From NCBI GenBank assembly GCA_030045935.1, contig JASIEN010000197.1, positions 1 through 9,496 of the forward strand: a DNA stretch of 9,496 nt. Reading direction: 5' to 3'. Made by a program: the position numbers and the translations under genes. The number at the start of each line of letters is the position of its first letter. Positions within the stretch are counted from its first letter, which is position 1. Below, one piece after another: positions 1 through 5,774 of this stretch. Below the pieces are notes generated by a model. That model saw only the letters and a program-made list of their open reading frames with translations, made no database searches and was not told the DNA's origin. The stretch is from Candidatus Sulfotelmatobacter sp. (GTDB lineage Bacteria; Acidobacteriota; Terriglobia; Terriglobales; Acidobacteriaceae).

Positions 1-152
1 AATGAATCTGTCTTTGCCGCCCTCCAGCGGCCTGCCCAACAATCTCTAACGCTTCGCCAAGGCGCATCTGATTCCAGCCGGAAACCACTATCATTACACG
101 TCATTTGCTTTGCCGGGTAGTGGTCTCATGGGCGGACTTGATTCCCACCTTA

Positions 153-188
153 GTAGTGGGCTACTTTGAATTCAAAGTAGCCCACTAC
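153..188. repeat. Perfect 36-bp palindrome (REP/MITE-like or hairpin)
   Basis: The half-site GTAGTGGGCTACTTTGAA is followed immediately by its exact reverse complement, with an EcoRI-type GAATTC at the centre (168-173). There is no mismatch over 18 bp per arm and symmetry stops exactly at 153/188. The element is flanked by a 9-bp direct repeat TCCCACCTT (143-151 and 190-198), and TTGATTCC-like words lie outside on both sides. It could be a repetitive intergenic element, an operator, or a hairpin at the end of an upstream transcript. The sequence alone does not decide between these. Confidence 0.85.
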
Positions 189-223
189 CTCCCACCTTTG
201 ATTCCAAAGAGTCGACACTGTCG

Positions 224-241
224 TGTGCTATACTGGCCGTC
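224..241 (+). promoter_or_regulatory. Extended -10 promoter for the small membrane protein
   Basis: TGCTATACT (226-234) is an extended -10: TG, one base, then TATACT. No credible -35 exists at 16-18 bp, as expected for extended -10 promoters. An 11-bp palindrome CGACA-C-TGTCG (213-223) sits directly upstream and could be an operator. The predicted transcription start is near 241, only a few bases before the TTG at 243. The transcript would therefore be leaderless or have a very short leader if that codon is the start. Confidence 0.5.
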
Positions 242-242
242 C

Positions 243-668
243 TTGCAACAGATTAAGCATCCCGTCGGTGTGACCCTTGTCGGTATTTACCAGATTTTGC
301 GAGGCTTAACGGGGCTGGTCTTCGGGTTCTTCATCTGGTATTTCGTTGGACCCAACAACAAATTCGCTGCAATCAGCTCGGCGGGCAATCGGGCTGAACG
401 CCTGGTCGGCCATTTGGGCCACGCGGCCGGTATCGTAGTCATGCTGTTTGCGGTCGTGCACATTATTCTCAGCTTTGGCCTGTTTCTGATGCGCAACTGG
501 GGACGTCTGTTAACTATCCTGTTTTTCGCGATCGAACTTGCCTTGATTATTTCCCGGGGCGTCAGCGGCAGCAGATTCAGTTTGCTGATAGGCGCGCTGA
601 ATGCGGTCTGCATTTTTTATCTGGCGATGCCGTCTGTCAGGCGAACGTTCCAGGTGCTGCGCGCGTAG
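243..668 (+). CDS. Small four-helix integral membrane protein, function unknown
   Basis: I do not recognise a named family. From the TTG at 243 the protein is about 141 residues with four hydrophobic segments, roughly residues 9-32, 59-82, 86-103 and 108-130, joined by short polar loops (GPNNKFAA and RNWGR). This is the pattern of small bacterial inner-membrane proteins. The frame is open back to an ATG at 105. That upstream part reads through the 36-bp palindrome and through a good -10 element, has no membrane character, and is unlikely to be translated. The sequence HPVGVTLVGIYQILRG looks like a normal N-terminus, so I place the start at TTG 243; GTG 270 is the alternative. No Shine-Dalgarno sequence is visible for either. 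The gene converges on the lipoprotein gene, with a hairpin between them. Confidence 0.65.
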   Translation: MQQIKHPVGVTLVGIYQILRGLTGLVFGFFIWYFVGPNNKFAAISSAGNRAERLVGHLGHAAGIVVMLFAVVHIILSFGLFLMRNWGRLLTILFFAIELALIISRGVSGSRFSLLIGALNAVCIFYLAMPSVRRTFQVLRA

Positions 669-681
669 ATGCAGGCATATA

Positions 682-706
682 CGCGCGTCTGAACGCGAGA
701 CGCGCG
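682..706. terminator. GC hairpin between convergent genes
   Basis: CGCGCGTCT (682-690) and AGACGCGCG (698-706) form a 9-bp perfect stem with a 7-nt loop. It lies 14 bp after the stop of the membrane-protein gene and 31 bp beyond the stop of the lipoprotein gene. Neither strand has a proper T-tract after the stem, so it is not a classic intrinsic terminator. The position and strength still suggest shared termination or 3'-end protection for both transcripts. Confidence 0.5.
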
Positions 707-736
707 GCCAGCGCCTTTACGAGAGTCCCGACGTTA

Positions 737-1138
737 TCAATCATCGAGCGGCTGCACCGGTGCGTAGCCAAATTTGAAGTCGCTTAAATAGTGGTTCTGA
801 TCCAACACCCACTCGAACCGGAACAGACTATCTTCCGCAGTCGTCATACAGATCACATGAAGCTCTTCGGGGTACACTCCATCGGTTTGCGGTAGATCGC
901 GACGGACCACCTTGCTCACCTTGTACTTGCATGGGGTAAGCTCGGGCGACTTTTCGTTGATGTATTCAGCAATAATCGACTGCCGGATTTCAGGTTTTCC
1001 CAGGGCCAATCCCTGCACTCGAAGCACCGCATTCCGGTCAACGTCGGTGAAGGTGGCGGCCGGATGAAAATAGCCGGTCTGGTGGTTGCATCCAGCTAAG
1101 CTACTGACGAGCAATGTGAGCATTATGGCTAGCTTCAT
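737..1138 (-). CDS. Small lipoprotein of unknown function
   Basis: The 133-residue product begins with a lipoprotein signal: a charged start (MK), a hydrophobic stretch to residue 13, then the lipobox L14-A15-G16-C17. Cys17 is the predicted lipidation site. I do not recognise the mature domain. It is mixed polar and aromatic with no membrane segment, and its only other cysteines, Cys70 and Cys97, could form a disulfide in the periplasm. The acidic tail ends in LDD. A GAGGTG Shine-Dalgarno-like sequence lies 12 nt upstream of the ATG (plus-strand 1151-1156), a rather long spacing. The gene follows the phosphoesterase on the same strand after 77 bp, with no hairpin noticed in the gap. Co-transcription is possible, but a functional link is inference. 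Confidence 0.8.
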   Translation of the reverse strand: MKLAIMLTLLVSSLAGCNHQTGYFHPAATFTDVDRNAVLRVQGLALGKPEIRQSIIAEYINEKSPELTPCKYKVSKVVRRDLPQTDGVYPEELHVICMTTAEDSLFRFEWVLDQNHYLSDFKFGYAPVQPLDD

Positions 1139-1215
1139 GTTTGCGAACTACACCTCGATGAAAGCGGCTCAATCCACGCTGTCCGCTATCAGCAACTTAT
1201 CACTCTGCCGCCAGT

Positions 1216-2664
1216 CTAGAACCAGCAGCCCATTCCGCATCGCGCCATATCCTGAAATACACTACGGCCCTTTTCTTCTTCCGCCCACATGAAAAATTTG
1301 AAGTTGAATGGGACCCGGATCGCATGAAATTTTCGTGGGGATTGCAATGTGAAAAAAGTTTTCAGACTGTCATCGTCATAGGCGTCCGCATAGAAGCCGG
1401 GCCCAATCAGACCAACTTGTTTTCCCGGAGCAGAAAAGTTCGTCTCGATAAATTTGAGCAAGCTGCCCGAATCGTGGGGCGCATTCTCGACAAAGCCTGC
1501 CGGGGTATAGGCGGAAACCACCAGCAGCGGCACGCGGAAGCCGTACACATAGCCTTTGCCCCACCCGTTTGGTTGTCCCTCCTGGGCGAATGGTTTGACG
1601 TGATCGTACCAACCACCCCAGTCGTCCCACACGATGAAAATCGCCGTATCTTGCCAATAGACCTCGTCGGTTCCCGGGCATGGTGGATTGCCGCCAATGG
1701 TGTTCACCACCGCGGCTACCCACGAGGGCCCGCGCCCGTCCGTCATATGAGGATGGTCTGATTCTTTATTGCTGGGAGTGACCCAGCTCACCTGCGCGAG
1801 TCTGCAACCTTTAACGTCGTTGAGGAATTTGTGCGATCCGATAATATCGTTTTTCAACCACTCCGGGCTGGTGCAATCGTGTGTGCCCCTCTGGTTGTCC
1901 TCGGGTTCGCACAGGTGGCGAATCGAGCTCGGCGCGTCCCAAAGCCCGCCAATCAAGTCAGCATAGTACTTCCAGGAGATGCCGGCGGCGTTCAATGTAT
2001 CGGGCAAAGTGGGGTGCTCGAAGCAGGGGTAAACCGGAGGGTATGTGTCTTCATCCCCATCAGGGCCCGTTACAGACACCCTGCTGTCGGGCGGGCCTAC
2101 ACAGCCGTAAGGCTCCTTTGTAGGAATTCCAGAGACGAACAACTTGCTGTAAGTGTCCGGAGCGGAAGTTCCGGCAAGAAAGAACTGATGGGATGAGTAG
2201 CTGGGGCCGCGATCGGTCTGGTAGTTGCGATTAGCCCAGCCATACTGCTTCGCGATTTCGAAATATGGATTGAGGATTCCCTTGGTGTTTTCCACGTACC
2301 TGTACTGGGGAAGCGGCGGGACAATGCATCCTTCCCCCGGCATGCTCCTGTTCTTGTCCCAGCCATCCATTTTGCCGTTGTCGTAAGCGTGCACCCAGCC
2401 GGTGTGACTGTGGTCGATATCGAAGCAGGTTACGAGGGAAAGTGGTAGCAGCGGAACCACCTCGCCCTTGGAGTTGAGTCCTGACGTGGCGAGATCGACC
2501 CCGGGTTCAAAATGCGGGTTGCTGCCAAAAAGATTATCGGGAGTGCGATTTTCCTGGATCACGACAACGACGTGTTTGAAGGTGCGGGCCTGGGCAGCGA
2601 AGGACCCAGCGGCCGTGAAAATGACAAAAAGAAAAAATGTGCGCGGCAACCTTGAGATGGACAT
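1216..2664 (-). CDS. Secreted phosphoesterase (phospholipase C / acid phosphatase family)
   Basis: The product is predicted to hydrolyse phosphate monoesters or phospholipid head groups outside the cytoplasm. From the ATG at 2664 it is 482 residues. Residues 1-26 are a signal peptide ending AQA, and cleavage would leave RTFKHVVVV as the mature N-terminus. Family landmarks are E38-N39-R40 in QENRTPDNLFG (the ENRSFD-type metal and nucleophile region), a DRGPSYSSHQ block, PHMTDGRGPSWV, and W346-D347-D348-W349-G350-G351-W352-Y353-D354-H355 (metal-binding WDDxGGxYDH). RVPLLVVSAYTPAG follows, then the histidine and aspartate of APHDSGSLLKFIE. The frame extends 20 codons further to 2724, but those residues precede the signal peptide and are unlikely to be translated. 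The start has only a weak AAGAAA purine stretch. The substrate cannot be told from sequence. The lipoprotein gene follows 77 bp downstream. Confidence 0.9.
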   Translation of the reverse strand: MSISRLPRTFFLFVIFTAAGSFAAQARTFKHVVVVIQENRTPDNLFGSNPHFEPGVDLATSGLNSKGEVVPLLPLSLVTCFDIDHSHTGWVHAYDNGKMDGWDKNRSMPGEGCIVPPLPQYRYVENTKGILNPYFEIAKQYGWANRNYQTDRGPSYSSHQFFLAGTSAPDTYSKLFVSGIPTKEPYGCVGPPDSRVSVTGPDGDEDTYPPVYPCFEHPTLPDTLNAAGISWKYYADLIGGLWDAPSSIRHLCEPEDNQRGTHDCTSPEWLKNDIIGSHKFLNDVKGCRLAQVSWVTPSNKESDHPHMTDGRGPSWVAAVVNTIGGNPPCPGTDEVYWQDTAIFIVWDDWGGWYDHVKPFAQEGQPNGWGKGYVYGFRVPLLVVSAYTPAGFVENAPHDSGSLLKFIETNFSAPGKQVGLIGPGFYADAYDDDSLKTFFTLQSPRKFHAIRVPFNFKFFMWAEEEKGRSVFQDMARCGMGCWF

Positions 2665-2789
2665 TTTCTTGCGATGTAAACTGGCCGTGCTTTTCAACCA
2701 ATCCCCCTGCAAACCGTAACACACCCAATCAGTGCTCTTCCAAGAACGTGGCGAACCAGAAATAAAGCCGACGGCGGGGGTCTCGACCG

Positions 2790-2807
2790 ATGCCCCTGGC
2801 GGGGCAT
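2790..2807. terminator. Hairpin just after the GT2 gene
   Basis: ATGCCCC (2790-2796) and GGGGCAT (2801-2807) form a 7-bp stem with a TGGC loop, 17 bp past the stop of the GT2 gene. On the minus strand no T-tract follows. On the plus strand the stem is followed only by ATTT. It is a plausible 3'-end structure for the GT2 mRNA but weak as an intrinsic terminator. Confidence 0.35.
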
Positions 2808-2823
2808 ATTTCCACCCCGGCTA

Positions 2824-3588
2824 TTAATCGCGGGTTGAAGCTTTTTCTGTGACTGGCAGAGATTCCTCAGATACATTGGCGTAAGGGGCCGAAGCTACTG
2901 GCACCTTGATTGAATATTTGAGCAGACACCAGAGCGCCCGCACCCCGTCTTTCCAGCCGATTTTCTTGCCTTCTTCGTAGGTCCGGCCCCAGTAGCTGAT
3001 GCCCACTTCGTAGATGCGCAGGCGGCGCTTGGCGACCTTCACGGTAATTTCAGGCTCGAACCCGAAGCGGTTTTCCTCAATCGGAATGGTCTGGATGATT
3101 TCGCGGCGAAAAACTTTGTAGCAGGTTTCCATATCGGTCAGGTTGATGTTGGTCAGACAATTGGAAAGAATGGTCAGGACCGAGTTTCCTACCGAATGCC
3201 AGAAATATAGAACGCGGTGCGGAGCGCCGCCCAGAAACCGCGATCCGAAAACTACATCGGCTTTGCCCTGAAGCAATGGCTCGAGCAGAAGAACATAATC
3301 GGCAGGATCGTATTCCAAATCTGCATCCTGGATGACCACGAAATCGCCGCGTGCTTCTTGAATGCCGCGGCGGAGGGCCGCGCCCTTACCCATGTTCCTG
3401 GGTTGCTGGAAAAAATGGATTTGAGGCCTCTCGGCGGCGAGATCCTTCAGAATTTCAGCCGAGCCATCCCTAGAGCCGTCGTCCACGCATATCACTTCAA
3501 GGTCGATGGGCACGGCCATGACCTTGTCGATGACCTGGCGAAGGGTCGCGCGCTCGTTATAAACCGGTATGACTACGGATAGCTTCAT
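2824..3588 (-). CDS. GT2 glycosyltransferase, polyprenyl-phosphate-sugar synthase type
   Basis: This is a GT-A fold family 2 enzyme of the dolichyl-phosphate mannose/glucose synthase type. It is expected to move a sugar from a nucleotide donor onto polyprenyl phosphate at the cytoplasmic membrane face. From the ATG at 3588 it is 254 residues. Landmarks are LSVVIPVYNE (3-12), the nucleotide-binding VDDGSRDGS (35-43), NMGKGAALRRG (65-75), and the metal-binding D88-A89-D90. GSRFLGG, NINLTDMETCYKVFR and NRFGFEPEIT follow, all characteristic of this subgroup. There is no C-terminal membrane segment, so it resembles the soluble, membrane-associated type. The frame continues upstream to a TTG at 3717, but those 43 residues are not family-like, so the ATG directly before LSVVIP is preferred. 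GGAG lies about 17 nt upstream inside a small inverted repeat. The last 26 residues are a polar tail. Confidence 0.92.
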   Translation of the reverse strand: MKLSVVIPVYNERATLRQVIDKVMAVPIDLEVICVDDGSRDGSAEILKDLAAERPQIHFFQQPRNMGKGAALRRGIQEARGDFVVIQDADLEYDPADYVLLLEPLLQGKADVVFGSRFLGGAPHRVLYFWHSVGNSVLTILSNCLTNINLTDMETCYKVFRREIIQTIPIEENRFGFEPEITVKVAKRRLRIYEVGISYWGRTYEEGKKIGWKDGVRALWCLLKYSIKVPVASAPYANVSEESLPVTEKASTRD

Positions 3589-3724
3589 AGCGCGAGAGAA
3601 CCGTTCTCCAGGCAAGCTCAAAAGTAAAATTGGGGATTGCGGGAAAAATTTAGGTGCAATCAGCGCGACGGAGCTTTCGAAAGCATGTGTTTTTCCGGGC
3701 GCGCCGCTGCCGCTCAATGGCGCT
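3589..3724 (-). other. Long 5' leader of the GT2 gene
   Basis: About 130 nt separate the predicted transcription start (near 3718) from the GT2 start codon. Two inverted repeats are visible: a perfect 12-bp palindrome GCTTTCGAAAGC (3673-3684), and GAGAAC-C-GTTCTC (3596-3608), whose minus-strand 5' arm contains the only GGAG near the start codon. I recognise no known riboswitch or leader peptide. Confidence 0.35.
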
Positions 3725-3753
3725 AGTTTACAAGCTCATAATCTGAGAATCAA
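3725..3753 (-). promoter_or_regulatory. Sigma70-type promoter of the GT2 gene
   Basis: Reading the minus strand, TTGATT (plus-strand 3748-3753) is followed after exactly 17 bp by TAAACT (plus-strand 3725-3730). Four of six -35 bases and four of six -10 bases match consensus. The predicted start is near 3718, which gives a leader of about 130 nt to the ATG at 3588. Confidence 0.6.
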
Positions 3754-3892
3754 CCGCGCGGGAAGACCGTCCGACTGACCTCAATCGTCCGCTCTGGCTA
3801 AGTTCGGCGTCTGCGGAGCCCGCAGGGCTGGCCGGTCCCAACCTGTCCCGCTAGGTTTGCATCGCCCACAGGCCAGACCTGTTGCGCTAACA
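3754..3892. other. Gap between GloVer stop and GT2 promoter
   Basis: I see no gene. The only structure is a compact GC inverted repeat, CTGCGG (3811-3816) with CCGCAG (3820-3825), overlapping an alternative AGCCC/GGGCT pairing (3817-3829). It has no T-tract. It could help end the GloVer transcript, but the evidence is weak. Confidence 0.3.
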
Positions 3893-5413
3893 TCACTTCG
3901 AGGGCTTTTCCACCTTCTGCTTCACGGTGTTTGACGAGCTGCCAAGGAAGCTTGCGTCACCACCGTACACCGCACTGACTGCTGCCGTACCCACCTTCAG
4001 AGTCGAAGTGGAAAAGTTCGCCGAGCCGCCACTTAAGGTTCCCGTTCCTAGCACCGTTTTTCCTTGTAGGAACGATATGGTCTCGCCATTCGGTGGAAGC
4101 GCCCCGTAGAGGGACGTCAGAGTTGCCGTAAAAGTAACAGCCTCCCCGTAAGTGGATGGATTCGGCGAAGAGATGAGCGTGGTCGTGGTCGTGACAGGCA
4201 CTCCTGTCACTTCGTATGCAAGCTCCGACCATTCGTTCGTGCCGTACAGGTTGCCCGCATTGTCCAGAATCAGGCCCTCGGCCGGCTGCGTCCCGTCCCC
4301 CCCGCTGAAGCTCCAGAGAATCTTCTCTGTGTAGGCGTGTTTGCCCGTTGGGGCCACCAACTCGAAGACAGTTCCACCGCCATACTCACCACCGGCGTCC
4401 GTAACCCCGAAAACATTCCCCGCTGCATCGAGGACGACCCCCGCGCCGGGCTGATAGCCGTTCCTGTCCGTTTTCCTGAAGGAGTAGAGAGTCTTCTCCG
4501 TCCATCCGCTCGCCCCGGGGCTGAGTCTGTAGACTGTCCCATCTTTGTCGCCGCCGCCGCCGAATGTCGCGCCATAAAGATTTCCGGCCTGGTCGACCAC
4601 GAAGGGCCCCGTCGGACCTGCCGGACTGTCTCCCCCACTGGACAGGGTGTAGATTGTACTCGCGTTCCAACCGCCGCTGCCATCCGGCGATAGCTCCGTT
4701 ACCACTTGAGCAAATCCAACGAAGAAGATATTTCCGGCGGCATCCATCGTCAGCGGGGTGAGGATGCCAGCTGACTTGTAGATGCTTTGATCCGTCCAGC
4801 CATTGGCAGACGGGCTCAGTTCGAAGACCACGCTCAGCGGGCCTGGAGTTACGCCCCAGAGATCGCCGGCTGGGTCAAAGATTACACCGCTTTGGGGGTT
4901 GATGCCCTCGCATGGGCCGTCCGGACAAAAGGCATACACGACGGTTTCCGTCCAGTCCGCTCCACTGGGGCTGAGTTCGAACACGAGGCCCCAGTCATTG
5001 TTGCCGCCCGAGGACGCTGTTCCGTAAAGGTTTCCCGCACTGTCGAATACCAGAGGGCCACTTGGCTGCGCTCCGTCTGCGCAGTTCGGAGCTGAGCAGA
5101 AGCTGTAGAGCACGGTCTCGTTCCAGCCTCCGCCACCATTTGGCGAAAGCTCATACACAGTCCCCAAGTTGGAATTTCCACCAGACCAGGTCACCCCATA
5201 CAGGTTCCCAGCACCGTCGCGGGTGAGGCTCGAGGTGGGAAGAGCTAAGCCGCCCCAAAGCACTGTCTCAGTCTGGGCTTGCGCCGGGCCAGGGGCGATG
5301 ATGAGCAGCAGCGCGGCTAGGCCTGCTCCCAAAGCGCCGCGAGCTGAGAGTCGTCTCCCGATCCCGATAACTGCACCCGCCACCGGCAGAGCGATCTTGA
5401 AAGGCCTGTTCAT
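3893..5413 (-). CDS. Secreted GloVer-repeat protein with C-terminal Ig-like domain
   Basis: The 506-residue product starts with an export signal (1-46) ending AQA before QTETVLWGG. It contains G-R-R-L-S (19-23), faintly twin-arginine-like, but Sec export is at least as likely. Residues 47-405 hold seven tandem repeats of about 50 residues. Each carries a D-x-AGNLYG-like core followed by a GTVFELSP-like strand and a TETVLYSF-like strand, the pattern of the TIGR03803 'GloVer' repeats common in Acidobacteria and Verrucomicrobia. Repeats 3, 4 and 7 are degenerate (GDLWG, GNIFF, shortened glycine loop). A beta-propeller-like fold is inferred. Residues 409-500 form a Big_3_5-type Ig-like domain (YGEAVTFTA, PPNGETISF, GTGTLSGGSA). 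No enzyme motif is visible; a surface or extracellular binding or structural role is likely. AAGGAG lies 6 nt before the ATG, a textbook ribosome site that fixes this start. Confidence 0.88.
   Translation of the reverse strand: MNRPFKIALPVAGAVIGIGRRLSARGALGAGLAALLLIIAPGPAQAQTETVLWGGLALPTSSLTRDGAGNLYGVTWSGGNSNLGTVYELSPNGGGGWNETVLYSFCSAPNCADGAQPSGPLVFDSAGNLYGTASSGGNNDWGLVFELSPSGADWTETVVYAFCPDGPCEGINPQSGVIFDPAGDLWGVTPGPLSVVFELSPSANGWTDQSIYKSAGILTPLTMDAAGNIFFVGFAQVVTELSPDGSGGWNASTIYTLSSGGDSPAGPTGPFVVDQAGNLYGATFGGGGDKDGTVYRLSPGASGWTEKTLYSFRKTDRNGYQPGAGVVLDAAGNVFGVTDAGGEYGGGTVFELVAPTGKHAYTEKILWSFSGGDGTQPAEGLILDNAGNLYGTNEWSELAYEVTGVPVTTTTTLISSPNPSTYGEAVTFTATLTSLYGALPPNGETISFLQGKTVLGTGTLSGGSANFSTSTLKVGTAAVSAVYGGDASFLGSSSNTVKQKVEKPSK
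4199..5275 (-). repeat. Seven GloVer tandem repeats (protein-level)
   Basis: Repeat cores in order are DGAGNLYG, DSAGNLYG, DPAGDLWG, DAAGNIFF, DQAGNLYG, DAAGNVFG and DNAGNLYG. The second and third repeats are preceded by paired-cysteine segments (CSAPNCADG and CPDGPCEG), which could form local disulfides outside the cell. Third-position drift between units is large, so the array looks old rather than recently amplified. Confidence 0.8.
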
Positions 5414-5774
5414 GGCATTCTCCTTGATTTTTCGGGTTCGGGCGTGCCGTTTCGCTGCCTGCCCGGGAATGATCTCGGGTTGGGCGAGCGCGTCCGACTG
5501 AAAGGGGGTTGGCAGCGCGAGAATGAAACCTTGACCGGGAAATTCCCCGGGTCATGGGAGACCTCCTCGACAACGATGAGACTTGCGCGGAACACCCTGG
5601 GATTGGCTCGCAAGCGGGGGACGAAGAATGGTGGCGCGCGAACCGAACAGCGCAATTCTGCTCTCGCGCGGAGCGATCGTCAAGATATTTAATCGGCGTG
5701 CACGCTGACGTCGAAGAGCGGCGGAAGAACGCAGATTACACAGTACGCGCGAGCGCGCCGCCCGAGCGAGTCGA
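5414..5774. other. 361-bp gap between GT-C and GloVer genes
   Basis: I see no convincing gene. Open frames here lack ribosome sites and have skewed Arg/Pro-rich translations typical of GC-rich shadows. Visible items are the AAGGAG ribosome site of the GloVer gene (plus-strand 5420-5425), an imperfect 23-bp palindrome at 5532-5554 (TGACC and GGTCA ends), and one candidate promoter at 5655-5683. No clear terminator follows the GT-C stop. Confidence 0.5.
5655..5683 (-). promoter_or_regulatory. Candidate promoter for the GloVer gene
   Basis: On the minus strand, TTGACG (plus-strand 5678-5683) is followed after 17 bp by CAGAAT (plus-strand 5655-5660). The -35 matches five of six consensus bases and the -10 four of six. 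Use of this site would give a leader of about 235 nt that contains the imperfect palindrome at 5532-5554. I found no better candidate closer to the gene. Confidence 0.3.

Larger units (their letters stand above)
1..242. other. Left-edge non-coding stretch
   Basis: I see no convincing gene here. One plus-strand frame is open from base 1 to a TAG at 118-120 (39 codons). It could be the tail of a gene starting outside the window, but its composition does not resemble a recognisable protein. The rest is dominated by inverted repeats. ACCACTA at 84-90 pairs with TAGTGGT at 118-124. A 36-bp perfect palindrome lies at 153-188. An extended -10 promoter lies at the right end. Related GTAGTGG/CCACTAC words recur four times between 84 and 189. 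Confidence 0.5.

Noticed and set aside
1..120. Open plus-strand frame at the left edge as the tail of an upstream gene
   Set aside because: Only 39 codons, no recognisable sequence, and another frame has similar properties. It cannot be told from chance.
198..234. TTGATT at 198-203 as the -35 partner of TATACT
   Set aside because: The spacer would be 25 bp. The extended -10 explains the site better.
1324..1761. 145-codon plus-strand frame
   Set aside because: It lies wholly inside the phosphoesterase on the opposite strand, whose family motifs are clear, and has no ribosome site or recognisable motifs.
3217..3582. 121-codon plus-strand frame
   Set aside because: It is antisense to the conserved core of the GT2 gene and its translation shows no domain pattern.
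4337..4693. 118-codon plus-strand frame and overlapping minus-strand frames in the GloVer region
   Set aside because: These are shadows of the GC-rich repeat array. The repeat periodicity is only meaningful in the 3893-5413 frame.
5410..5655. 81-codon minus-strand frame upstream of the GloVer gene
   Set aside because: Arg/Pro/Ser-rich translation with no ribosome site. It overlaps the likely leader of the GloVer gene.
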